IMG/VR virus record: IMGVR_UViG_3300045051_000172
Span: 1-64,000 of that record
Length of the DNA stretch: 64,000 bases
From: a virus
Strand: one strand, 5' to 3'
Part shown: one piece after another, positions 15,853 through 23,412 of the stretch
How the letters are laid out: the number at the start of each line of letters is the position of its first letter
Position numbering within the stretch: the stretch's first letter is position 1
Translations under genes and position numbers: made by a program
The notes under the pieces: generated by a model
What the model was told of the DNA's origin: nothing
Databases searched by the model: none
Seen by the model: the letters and a program-made list of their open reading frames with translations, nothing else

Positions 15853-16083
15853 ATGAGTGAAGGCAAGAAGAAAAAACAGGAAGAAGTCGAAAAACCGATT
15901 CCTGCTACTCAGCCTAAGGCTACTAAAGAGAAGCTCACGTTTGATTCTTGGGCCTCTCTGAGGCTCTCGCAGAAGGATAGAAAGAGCTGGCTTAAAGAGC
16001 CAGTTAAGAAATTCTTCGAAAGTTTGGGCCTCAAAAATGAAGAAGAGATTGAAACTTTTGATTTGAATTTTAAAAAGTTTTAA
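15853..16083 (+). CDS. Small charged protein
   Basis: About 76 aa, Lys/Glu-rich with a middle WASLRLSQKDRKSW segment and a helical end. ATG 15853 is preferred over TTG 15844. A TATAAT at 15839-15844 lies only nine nt before the ATG, so a transcript from it would be nearly leaderless. Function unknown. Confidence 0.45.
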   Translation: MSEGKKKKQEEVEKPIPATQPKATKEKLTFDSWASLRLSQKDRKSWLKEPVKKFFESLGLKNEEEIETFDLNFKKF

Positions 16084-16111
16084 CACCTAAGGAAAGGTAA
16101 GGAGAAGGTAC

Positions 16112-17965
16112 ATGGCAATTCGTAAAAGTTTCGGAGGAAGTTCAATCAGCCGACCGGGGTCTTACTCGGTTACTAAAGTCGACGCTACTGGCGGACGAGA
16201 TTTAGGAGATAACGGCACACTGTTAATCATTGGAGAATCGGATGCAGGAGCACCTGGCGATTCCGAAGGTATTCAATCCTTTTCAGCAGCTCAACTTCCA
16301 AGTTTGATTGAAAAATATGTTTCTGGTCCAATTGTGGACGCAGCTAAGAATGCAATTCAAGGTCCATCTGCGACCCCTGGAATTGCAGGTCCCGATAAAG
16401 TTTTAGTTTGGAAAACAAACTCTTCGACTCAAGCGTCGTTGAATTTAGCAAACGGTCTTCCAGCTACAGTGATTGTCATCAAAGACAAACTCTGGGGCGC
16501 GCAAGGTAACTTGATTACTGTCGCCGTTGCTGCAGGTTCTACTGCGAATCAAAAATCGATTACGATTGCCAAGGGCAGCGAATCAGAATCTCTTGGACAA
16601 AATGATGCAGTTGCTCAATTCAGCATCCAATACACCGGATCTGGTTCGGCAGCTTCTCTTTTAATCTCAGGATCTTCGCCAAATGCGAAAACTCTTGCGA
16701 CTACGGTTACCGGCGATTCAGGAAGCAACCTGAGCTTGACGCTTAACAGCTTCTCCTCGATTGCTGAACTTCAAGCTTTCATTGATGCTCAACCGAACTA
16801 TACTTGTACGCTTCTTGATACTCAAAAAGCTGCAGGTCGTCCGGCTACTGATCTCGACAACGTCGCTGCTGCCGATATCAAAACTTCCGCAGTCAGTCTT
16901 TACAGACTTCAACGAGAAATTCTTGAGCTTATCAATAACAATTCAGCCCTGGTTCTTGCAGAACTTCCTGGAACTTTAAGCTCCGGCGTTCCTGCAAACC
17001 TTTCCGCTACTCCTCTCGCAGGTGGAGCAAAAGGTGCCTCGGTTAACTCAGATTTCTCGGGAGCCTTAGATGCTTCCTTGGCTGAAGAACTCGAAGTGAT
17101 TGTTCCTCTCGTTTCGCAAGATGCGACTGCTGACATCCTTTTAGGACAAACCGATTCAGGCTCGACCTATACTGCTGCTTCAGTGTTCGCTGCTCTTAAG
17201 AGTCACTTGAGACTCCGAGGCAACACGAAAAATCGAAAAGAAGCTCAAGGTATTGTTGGATACAGAAATGCCGCTAAGGCCTCTGTAAACTCTCAAGCCG
17301 AATCCCTTGGTTCTGAATTGATTCAACTTGTTATGCAAGATGTTTTGGTTGTTGGAATCGACGGAAGCTTAAGCTGGAAACAACCTTGGATGCTTGCCGC
17401 GATTATGTCCGGTATGCGATTAGGATCGGAAATTGGCGAGCCAATGACCCACAAATATCCCAATATCGCAGATGCGAAACACTTCGTTGATCCTTCCACA
17501 GGTATTGCTTCTGGAAACTTTAATCCTGATCTCGATTACGAGGATGCAATCGATTCAGGCGTCACTTTCTTGGAAAAAGCCAACGGCGGATTCCGATTTG
17601 TGGTTGATAACACGACCTACGGCGCTGACGATTCTTTCGTCTTCAACCGAGGATCTGTTGTTGAAGCCGCTCAATACGTTGCGAAGACTCTTCGAAAACA
17701 AACCGAAGCAGTGTTCGTTGGTAAGAAAGTTTCGAATGGACAAGCGTCCTCGATCAAGACCTTTATGCGAGGCCTCTTGCTTGAGTTGAACAGAGCTGAA
17801 ATCATTACAAGTTCTGACGATGCTCCAAATGGATTTAAAGAAGAAACATTCTCGGTGCAAATTGAAGGAAATACTGCTAGAGTATCCGTAGAAGTCAAAC
17901 CCGTACAAGGTATGGATTTCGTCTTCATCGAAATTACTCTGGGCGATATCGTTCAGTCGGCATAA
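16112..17965 (+). CDS. Contractile tail sheath protein
   Basis: A 617-aa protein. The N-terminus has the sheath signature SRPGSYS, and the C-terminal part (QYVAKTLRKQTEAVFVGK to the ITLGDIV end) matches the conserved sheath core of phage and R-type tails that locks subunits together. It forms the contractile outer tube of the tail. A good AAGGAGAAGG Shine-Dalgarno is present. The length is within the usual range for sheaths with an extra outer domain. Confidence 0.92.
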   Translation: MAIRKSFGGSSISRPGSYSVTKVDATGGRDLGDNGTLLIIGESDAGAPGDSEGIQSFSAAQLPSLIEKYVSGPIVDAAKNAIQGPSATPGIAGPDKVLVWKTNSSTQASLNLANGLPATVIVIKDKLWGAQGNLITVAVAAGSTANQKSITIAKGSESESLGQNDAVAQFSIQYTGSGSAASLLISGSSPNAKTLATTVTGDSGSNLSLTLNSFSSIAELQAFIDAQPNYTCTLLDTQKAAGRPATDLDNVAAADIKTSAVSLYRLQREILELINNNSALVLAELPGTLSSGVPANLSATPLAGGAKGASVNSDFSGALDASLAEELEVIVPLVSQDATADILLGQTDSGSTYTAASVFAALKSHLRLRGNTKNRKEAQGIVGYRNAAKASVNSQAESLGSELIQLVMQDVLVVGIDGSLSWKQPWMLAAIMSGMRLGSEIGEPMTHKYPNIADAKHFVDPSTGIASGNFNPDLDYEDAIDSGVTFLEKANGGFRFVVDNTTYGADDSFVFNRGSVVEAAQYVAKTLRKQTEAVFVGKKVSNGQASSIKTFMRGLLLELNRAEIITSSDDAPNGFKEETFSVQIEGNTARVSVEVKPVQGMDFVFIEITLGDIVQSA

Positions 17966-17976
17966 GGAGAACTTGA

Positions 17977-18459
17977 GTGAGTCAGGATTTTTTCAATTCA
18001 GGTAACGGGAACAGGGGCCAATACGGCTCCTATGCCCAGCAAGCTCAACAAGCTGCAGCCCAAGGGGACGCGATTGTAAAGAGCATGGAACTTTTTAACC
18101 GGGTAAAGCCGCTTTTAAACCAGATCCTGAATGCGAGAATCCAGTCCAGAATGCCGATTAGAGTGATGCAACCCATCACTAACATCACGGAGAGAATCTC
18201 CAAAGGTGAAGGCCAAGGGGCTACGGTTACTCAAGAAGTTATTCCTTCTGGAATTGAATTGGTTTTTGACGGGATCGAACTAGGAACCCTCTTCTTCAAG
18301 GCCTTTAGAGCCGATAAAGAAGTCGGAGAATACTCGATCCATACGGGCGAAAATGTTGTGATTGGAAATCAACAAGTGACCCGAAATACGGGTTTATTGG
18401 GTCTGATGACTAAAACGGACATCATGCTTGAAGTTTTGGAATACCTCAAGCAGAAGTAA
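17977..18459 (+). CDS. Hypothetical tail protein between sheath and tube
   Basis: A 160-aa protein from a GTG with AAGGAGA upstream. The first 40 residues are Gln/Ala/Gly-rich and flexible; the rest is alpha/beta. Its place between sheath and tube suggests a tail role, but no family is recognised. Confidence 0.5.
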   Translation: MSQDFFNSGNGNRGQYGSYAQQAQQAAAQGDAIVKSMELFNRVKPLLNQILNARIQSRMPIRVMQPITNITERISKGEGQGATVTQEVIPSGIELVFDGIELGTLFFKAFRADKEVGEYSIHTGENVVIGNQQVTRNTGLLGLMTKTDIMLEVLEYLKQK

Positions 18460-18485
18460 AGTAAAATAGATTTAAGGAGTAAGGT

Positions 18486-18896
18486 ATGGCAACGAAAACG
18501 AAAACAGGTAGTAGACTAGCGATCAAGTTGAATGGGGTAAAGATTGCGTTTGCTTCTTCCTTCAACGTCAATCATGAAAACGCTCTCCAAGACATCGAAG
18601 TTTTGGATCAATTGGAAGTTGCAGAGTTTGCTGAAACAGCTCACCGATGCAGCGGTTCAATCAATATTTTTAAAGTCGATGAAAATGCGGCTAACTTGCT
18701 TGGATTTGATCCAAGAAACATCGACGACCTCCTTGGTCAACCAGAGTTAGCTTTAGAAGTTTATGACCGTCTTAATGACAACGTGATTTATGAAATCACC
18801 GGAGTCAAATTTGAAGGCGGATCAGGATCTGTTGATGCTCGCGGAGTCTGGACTGGCGTCTGGAACTTCAAGGGTCGACGCGGATTCGGTCTCTAA
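18486..18896 (+). CDS. Tail tube protein
   Basis: A 136-aa protein with the short beta-barrel-like pattern of contractile-tail tube proteins (N-terminal RLAIKLNGVKIAFASSF, C-terminal GVWTGVWNFKGRRGFGL). It lies after the sheath gene as expected. It polymerises into the inner tube through which DNA passes. Preceded by TAAGGAG. The family assignment is by pattern and position. Confidence 0.75.
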   Translation: MATKTKTGSRLAIKLNGVKIAFASSFNVNHENALQDIEVLDQLEVAEFAETAHRCSGSINIFKVDENAANLLGFDPRNIDDLLGQPELALEVYDRLNDNVIYEITGVKFEGGSGSVDARGVWTGVWNFKGRRGFGL

Positions 18897-19496
18897 TAGT
18901 TTTACCGTACCCCTTCCTTCCTCAACCTCAGCCCTGGGTTTCTTAACCCGGGGCTTTGTGTTTTTGGGCTTAGAAAGATCTTGAGCTGTCTTTTTCTTGT
19001 GACAGGTATAACAAATGACCTGATGATTATCCAGCCCCAGGCTAGATCCACCCTTAAAAATTGGCACAATATGGTCCACTTCGGGTCGAAGCTCTTCGGC
19101 AACTTTGTATTTCAATCGTTTGAAATAATACCAAAAGACATACTCTGTCTTCGGGTCCGTTCGCTTCATGGTTGAATATCGGCCCTGATCGGCTTCAATA
19201 ATTTGGGTCAAAAGAGGAAGGTAATCATGGGCACAGCCTTTGCATTTGTAGTCCTGCCTGAATAAAAGGAATCCGAGCCCATCCTCTTGTTGTGGTCTGG
19301 CCCAAGCTGAGGCCGAGGCACTACAAATTGGGCTGCAATATTTTTGATTGCCATGATGCAAGGCACCTTCCGTGCACCATGCGCAGAATCGTTTTCCATC
19401 AATTTTTAAGGCTTTAAGATTGGTCAAATTAAAGTGGCGCTTCTTATGGGTCTTTGTCATTTCCGCGACAAAAGGGTTTTTAGAAGGCTTAAACAT
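18822..19496 (-). CDS. HNH endonuclease, overlapping tail tube gene
   Basis: A 224-aa protein with an N-terminal zinc-binding part (CAWC and CSPIC), and an HNH core containing RPEVDHIVPIFKGG and a downstream NHQVICYTCHKKKT. The last 45 codons or so run through the tail tube terminator and 75 nt into the 3' end of the tube gene on the other strand. The C-terminal tail is low-complexity. Probably a mobile nuclease inserted at the end of the tail tube gene. Confidence 0.85.
   Translation of the reverse strand: MFKPSKNPFVAEMTKTHKKRHFNLTNLKALKIDGKRFCAWCTEGALHHGNQKYCSPICSASASAWARPQQEDGLGFLLFRQDYKCKGCAHDYLPLLTQIIEADQGRYSTMKRTDPKTEYVFWYYFKRLKYKVAEELRPEVDHIVPIFKGGSSLGLDNHQVICYTCHKKKTAQDLSKPKNTKPRVKKPRAEVEEGRGTVKLLETESASTLEVPDASPDSASINRS
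18930..18965 (+). terminator. Rho-independent terminator after tail tube gene
   Basis: An 11-bp stem (AGCCC-T-GGGTT with AACCC-G-GGGCT, loop TCTT) is followed by TTTGTGTTTTT. It ends the rightward sheath-tube transcript. It lies within the coding part of the convergent HNH gene on the other strand. Confidence 0.85.
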
Positions 19497-19525
19497 AGCT
19501 TAGGATACCCAATAAAATTTTCATA

Positions 19526-19542
19526 GTCAATTAAGGTATTCT
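19526..19542 (+). promoter_or_regulatory. Phage promoter-like motif GTCAAT-N5-TATTCT
   Basis: GTCAAT (19526-19531), five nt, then TATTCT (19537-19542) preceded by GG. The same motif with identical spacing precedes the structured RNA at 55.7 kb, which argues for a shared promoter class. No -35 TTGACA is present here. Confidence 0.5.
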
Positions 19543-19548
19543 GATAGT

Positions 19549-19722
19549 CCACCCGGAACGCGACGGGGCTCCAGATTGAACCCTGGAGAAGGCAAGCAGA
19601 GACGCACCAAAGAATGATGTTGGGGTAACGACTGCGATGGGAGAATGGGCTACTTTCCAACGTGCAATGATGCCCAGGGGACCCTAGTTATTATGCGTGA
19701 CAGAGCGGAGAGTACGTTCGCC
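19549..19722 (+). ncRNA. Candidate structured RNA
   Basis: This 225-nt gap between two leftward genes has no coding frame. Stems include CCCG/CGGG (19552-19555, 19564-19567), CTCCAG/CTGGAG (19569-19574, 19583-19588) and TGGGC/GCCCA (19646-19650, 19672-19676). A promoter motif stands just before it on the plus strand. The end is not defined and the class is unknown. Confidence 0.4.
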
Positions 19723-19724
19723 AT

Positions 19725-20321
19725 TTACTTGAAGAAAGTAAGCAATCCATTCAAAATGTGAGTTTGATCGTAGCAATCTCGAAGAGCATCGTGAGACTTT
19801 GTTTCTTTAACCGATTGGGGCATTTCCCAAGGACTCACGGCTGCGCCTAATTTCTTCATTGCAGTCTTAAATTCTGAGTGCTGCGCATCAGTCAAATTGA
19901 GCTTATCTTTGGCGAAGCTGAGAATGGAATTGATGTCGTAAATTCTATGACTATGATCTTCAGCCGTAAGATAATTGAATCGTCGAACAAAAGGAATGTC
20001 AAAATTCCCAATGCTGAGTCCGGTCAAGACCACATCTTTGGGTTGCAGATTCCAGATGCGGAAAGTGAGAAGGGCTTCTTTACGAACTTCCTCTGCTGTC
20101 ATCGGAGTTGCTTCATTGGCTCTTTTGTAAAGTTCGGTTTGGTATTTCTTCGCAAAATCAGATTCTGGCTGGCGATCCGTGTGTTGCCAAGTCGTAGAAG
20201 AAGCTCTCGGAGACCAAAGATCTTCTTTCTTCTCTAAAAGCATGTAAGAGACTTGGAGAATGTCTTCTTTGTCAATATCCAGTCCAGTAGTTTCAATGTC
20301 GAACATCACGAGTTTATTCAT
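19725..20321 (-). CDS. DEDDh 3'-5' exonuclease
   Basis: A 198-aa exonuclease. Exo I is FDIETTG (D8, E10), Exo II is GLSIGNFDIPFV, and Exo III is SHDALRDCYD with the H-x4-D pattern of the DEDDh subgroup. This fits DnaQ-like and oligoribonuclease-like enzymes that degrade short RNA or DNA, and could recycle nucleotides or trim ends. Part of a seven-gene leftward operon with overlapping starts. Confidence 0.85.
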   Translation of the reverse strand: MNKLVMFDIETTGLDIDKEDILQVSYMLLEKKEDLWSPRASSTTWQHTDRQPESDFAKKYQTELYKRANEATPMTAEEVRKEALLTFRIWNLQPKDVVLTGLSIGNFDIPFVRRFNYLTAEDHSHRIYDINSILSFAKDKLNLTDAQHSEFKTAMKKLGAAVSPWEMPQSVKETKSHDALRDCYDQTHILNGLLTFFK

Positions 20322-20584
20322 AAAATTTTCTCAAAAATTACATAGCAATTGGGAGTGCTTTGAGGTCTCCATTTAGTGATAGTCACGTTGTAATTTCCCT
20401 GAGAATTATAGGTGTCTTCGGAGTAACTCTCATAAGGATGAAAATAATGAATGGATACGCATTTGTATCCCTTTTTTCGTTCGGCATTTATCGCCTCGGC
20501 AATTGTTCTAGGATCGTAGACACTGTAAAAAATTTGGCTCTTTACGAAGTCAACGATTTCATCCAATTGCAGTTCCAGGCTCAT
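20318..20584 (-). CDS. Hypothetical small protein
   Basis: An 88-aa alpha/beta protein (helix to residue 35, then beta strands with KCVSIHYFHPY). Overlaps both neighbours by four bases. No family recognised. Confidence 0.5.
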   Translation of the reverse strand: MSLELQLDEIVDFVKSQIFYSVYDPRTIAEAINAERKKGYKCVSIHYFHPYESYSEDTYNSQGNYNVTITKWRPQSTPNCYVIFEKIL

Positions 20585-21423
20585 TTGAGCCCCAATTCCT
20601 TGAGACGTTCATCAAGATATTCCGCCGCAGTGTATCGAGTTGAAAGTCGAACCTCCGGCCTCGGATGAACAAACAAAGGCATAGAGTATCTGGATTCCTT
20701 AGCAGCTTCGCCAGAAGGATTCACAACTCTATGTGTGGTTGATTTGTAATAGCCTGAGGTCGCTTCTTGCAACATATCCCCAGCATTCACAATGACCCAA
20801 CCTTTCTCCGAAGGAACGTCATACCATTCTCCATCTTTAGTTTTCACTTGGAGTCCAGTAGTAGTTGCGGCGGGAAGGAGGGTAATCAAATTGATGTCCT
20901 CGTGCGCGGCGGCTCGAACGGCCCCTTCTTCATGATCTCCGTTCAAAGGAGGGTAGTGCAACACTCGAAGCAAGGTTTGATTAGTGTTTTTGACCATGTC
21001 AATTAATTTTTCAGATCCAGTAAATTGAGAATGATAATCTCCGCAAAGATCCAACCAAAGCAGTAAAGTTTCTCCGAGAGAAGCCAAATATTGTCTGGAT
21101 TCCCAAGTGGCTATTTCAAGACCTTTTGGAATATCACTCTCTCTATAAATATGAAAAAATTCTTTTAAGTCTTTGATTTTACTATCTTTTGAATTCTCTG
21201 AACGGAAAGGAAAATATCCGGAATGGTCGGGTCGAACGTGATAAAGTTCAGAATGTTTCTCAACATTATTGAAAAACAATCCCCAACCTTTATAAACTCG
21301 ATCCAACAATTCTGTAAAAGAGGGATCGCAAAGTTTGAGTACAGCAAAGCCAGTATCTCGTAAAGAATCTGAAAATTGGACGCAGGCTCCAGGAGCTGCT
21401 ATGTCAATGGGCGTTAGTTTCAT
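20581..21423 (-). CDS. 2-oxoglutarate/Fe(II) oxygenase, isopenicillin N synthase family
   Basis: A 280-aa protein with the complete 2OG-Fe(II) facial triad and cosubstrate site: H174-E-D176 (AAHEDINL), H231 (STTHRVVNP) and R245-Y-S247 (RYSMPLF). Overall length and the N-terminal segment fit the IPNS/flavanol-type oxygenases. These enzymes hydroxylate or cyclise small molecules, and some modify nucleic acid bases. The substrate is not evident. It sits between a phosphoesterase and a small gene in the leftward operon, so nucleotide modification is one possibility. Confidence 0.85.
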   Translation of the reverse strand: MKLTPIDIAAPGACVQFSDSLRDTGFAVLKLCDPSFTELLDRVYKGWGLFFNNVEKHSELYHVRPDHSGYFPFRSENSKDSKIKDLKEFFHIYRESDIPKGLEIATWESRQYLASLGETLLLWLDLCGDYHSQFTGSEKLIDMVKNTNQTLLRVLHYPPLNGDHEEGAVRAAAHEDINLITLLPAATTTGLQVKTKDGEWYDVPSEKGWVIVNAGDMLQEATSGYYKSTTHRVVNPSGEAAKESRYSMPLFVHPRPEVRLSTRYTAAEYLDERLKELGLK

Positions 21424-22058
21424 AAATCAAAAACAACGGGTTTATTCGTTGCTACATACCTTTCATTTAACACAGAACAATTAAAAATTCTAGTCCCCCG
21501 GTGTTCTGCTTCTCCGTAGGATTCATGAATATGTCCGCAAAGAACTACTCTTGGCTGAGTCTTTTCAATGGCATAGAGCAAACTTAGGCATCCGCAATCT
21601 TCTCCACCTTTATTGAAGGAAAGAATCCCCCGAGGAGGGGCATGAGTAATCAAGACATCCAACTTCTTCGGAATCAAGTCCCTCACAGCAAGCATTCCCT
21701 CACTCATGGTAGGCTTCATGAAATTCCAATCATTGTAGGAAGGGCTCCAAGGAGTTCCCCAGATTTGTCGACCCTCAATTTCAACTCCGGAATCTTGAAG
21801 ATAAATCAGACCCGGAGCAGTCAATAAACTTTTTGCCAAAGAAGGTTGAACTTCGAATAATTCATCATGATTTCCCGCGACAATAATTTTGTATTTGTGG
21901 GGAAGTTCTTCCATCCAGGCGTTAAAGGCACAAATCTCTCTGATTGAACCCATTCCGGTTAGATCGCCACAATGGAAAAGGATGTCGCCGAAAGGTATTG
22001 GAACTCGTTTTCCGTGAGTGTCAGAAATGGCAACTCCAATGAGGGGTACCTCGTTCAC
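21420..22058 (-). CDS. Calcineurin-like metallophosphoesterase
   Basis: A 212-aa enzyme from a GTG that overlaps the upstream TGA. All five blocks are present: SDTHG, a GDLT block, GNHDE, a THAPP block and GHIHE. Length and motifs fit the short bacterial and phage phosphoesterases that cleave phosphodiesters or dephosphorylate nucleotides. The target is unknown. Next to the 2OG oxygenase. Confidence 0.88.
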   Translation of the reverse strand: MNEVPLIGVAISDTHGKRVPIPFGDILFHCGDLTGMGSIREICAFNAWMEELPHKYKIIVAGNHDELFEVQPSLAKSLLTAPGLIYLQDSGVEIEGRQIWGTPWSPSYNDWNFMKPTMSEGMLAVRDLIPKKLDVLITHAPPRGILSFNKGGEDCGCLSLLYAIEKTQPRVVLCGHIHESYGEAEHRGTRIFNCSVLNERYVATNKPVVFDL

Positions 22059-22180
22059 CGATTCCAGTCCTTCAAGATCGCAAAAATAATCATCGCTACG
22101 TTGAAAGAAAACAACAAAGCAAGTCCTACAGCTCCCCAGGGACCTATTCTATTTGGGGCATCTTGGAGAATTTCTAGCAT
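22055..22180 (-). CDS. Small membrane protein (41 aa)
   Basis: Starts MLEILQDAPNRIGPWG with one hydrophobic helix (AVGLALLFSFNVAMIIFAIL) and a short basic tail. It is tied to the phosphoesterase start by a GTGA overlap. One of three consecutive single- or double-span proteins; a holin or inhibitor role is possible. Confidence 0.55.
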   Translation of the reverse strand: MLEILQDAPNRIGPWGAVGLALLFSFNVAMIIFAILKDWNR

Positions 22181-22182
22181 GA

Positions 22183-22374
22183 CTAAACCTTTTTCTCATC
22201 TTTTCTGCGCAACTCAATAACTAGGCGTAAGTTGCCGACTTCCCAGAGCTTTTTAAACATTCTGGCAAATAAAGAAGCCCATTGAACTCGAACAATCAAG
22301 ACAACCAATAAGCCGGTCAAGATCCCTAGAGCATAAGCCATAAGGGTCGTTAATGTGGGGTGATATTCAATCAT
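22183..22374 (-). CDS. Small membrane protein (63 aa)
   Basis: Start taken at ATG 22374, which has GGGAGG upstream and overlaps the previous TGA; the longer TTG-initiated frame has no such support. A hydrophobic helix (ALGILTGLLVVLIVRV) is followed by a charged C-terminal tail. Second of three tandem membrane proteins. Confidence 0.55.
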   Translation of the reverse strand: MIEYHPTLTTLMAYALGILTGLLVVLIVRVQWASLFARMFKKLWEVGNLRLVIELRRKDEKKV

Positions 22375-22550
22375 AAGCCTCCCAAAACTAGCCAACCGCA
22401 GGTAGTGGCTAAGATGACGTGAAGAACCAAAGAATTCAAGGCAGACCGGATTTTAATGAAATCCCATTCAGTGTCATTCAGCAGATAGGAGTAATACCTA
22501 GCGGCAAAAAGAACCTCACAAATTAGGGCTACCAAAGTGAAAAATCTCAT
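22371..22550 (-). CDS. Small membrane protein (59 aa)
   Basis: Two hydrophobic segments (residues 3-17 and 41-58) with a charged middle. It ends in an ATGA overlap with the next gene. It heads the leftward operon; its ATG almost touches the rightward promoter at 22550-22558. Function unknown. Confidence 0.55.
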   Translation of the reverse strand: MRFFTLVALICEVLFAARYYSYLLNDTEWDFIKIRSALNSLVLHVILATTCGWLVLGGL

Positions 22551-22558
22551 GGTATACT
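22550..22558 (+). promoter_or_regulatory. Extended -10 promoter for the tail operon
   Basis: TGG-TATACT fits an extended -10 element. No clear -35 is seen. It lies 57 nt before the chosen start (22615) of the first gene of the rightward tail operon and within the first codon of the divergent membrane-protein gene. Confidence 0.4.
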
Positions 22559-22614
22559 CATTTTAGGCGGATTCATTGAGTTCGTCAAGAGATTAAAAAC
22601 AGATGGAGAAAAAC

Positions 22615-23013
22615 ATGGAAACTAACGGCTTACCTAAAGGTCTGCCCCCTTTATCGACGGAATTCGAAGTCGATATCAAAGGCAATCAAACCAATCATTC
22701 GTACACTGGAACTTTCAAGTTCACCATTCCAAATGTTGAATCCAATTCAAAAATTGCAGTAATGGAAGCCCGAATGAACGGCGGCTCCGCTGAAGGCATC
22801 GAGCCTAACATGCTGATGTTGCACTATATGTTGTCCTATCTGAGATTTACCTTGGACTTGGAAGAATGTCCAAAATGGTGGAAAGATTGCAAATTCGGAC
22901 TTCATCTTTACGACCCAAATGTCGTGACTGAGATTTACGAAAAGTGCCGAACTTACGAACAAGAATGGGGAAGATTAGTTCATGGAGAACCCGCAGGAAC
23001 CGAAAAAGCCTGA
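22615..23013 (+). CDS. Probable tail assembly chaperone (G-like)
   Basis: A 132-aa protein starting at the second ATG, which has GGAGA upstream. It lies between tail tube and tape measure and overlaps the next gene by 32 nt, the classic place of tail assembly chaperone pairs. Near the end, an A-run (CCGAAAAAGCC) could allow a shift to the following frame. No direct sequence family is recognised. Confidence 0.5.
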   Translation: METNGLPKGLPPLSTEFEVDIKGNQTNHSYTGTFKFTIPNVESNSKIAVMEARMNGGSAEGIEPNMLMLHYMLSYLRFTLDLEECPKWWKDCKFGLHLYDPNVVTEIYEKCRTYEQEWGRLVHGEPAGTEKA

Positions 23014-23410
23014 GGAAGTAGTCGAAGCTAAAAAAGACATATTCTTCAACCTGAAGTATATGGGCTATTTTCTAGCTGGTCGCGACGCTGCCCGCACGGA
23101 TGTGGACATGGATGACGTGGTCCGAAAGGCCAAGTTTTATATCTGTGAACAGCGTAACATCTTGATGGAAGACCCAGTTTGGGAGAAATACCATCGCAAC
23201 GAACAGATTTTGATCGAATACTACGCGCTCCTTTTCAACCGAGAACCCGAGGCACTTAAGACATTTGAGGCCCAATTGGAAGGTTTATACGGGGATGACG
23301 AGGATTGGTTGGATAAGCAGATTGACCAAAACCGTAGTACAATAGAAGAGTTAAAGAAGAGAAAACCAGAAACAGATGAGGATCTGGATTTTGACCCTGC
23401 TAAGGAGTAA
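22982..23410 (+). CDS. Probable tail assembly chaperone (T-like)
   Basis: A 142-aa, acidic and helical protein directly before the tape measure gene. It can be made from its own ATG, or as an extension of the previous product if ribosomes slip by -2 at the A-run. Residues about 45-110 are helical and the end is rich in Glu and Asp. Function is inferred from position. Confidence 0.5.
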   Translation: MENPQEPKKPEEVVEAKKDIFFNLKYMGYFLAGRDAARTDVDMDDVVRKAKFYICEQRNILMEDPVWEKYHRNEQILIEYYALLFNREPEALKTFEAQLEGLYGDDEDWLDKQIDQNRSTIEELKKRKPETDEDLDFDPAKE

Positions 23411-23412
23411 TT

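Noticed and set aside
19501-19516. Third ATACCC element near 19.5 kb
   Set aside because: Only one ATACCC box and no second box 11 bp away; likely chance.
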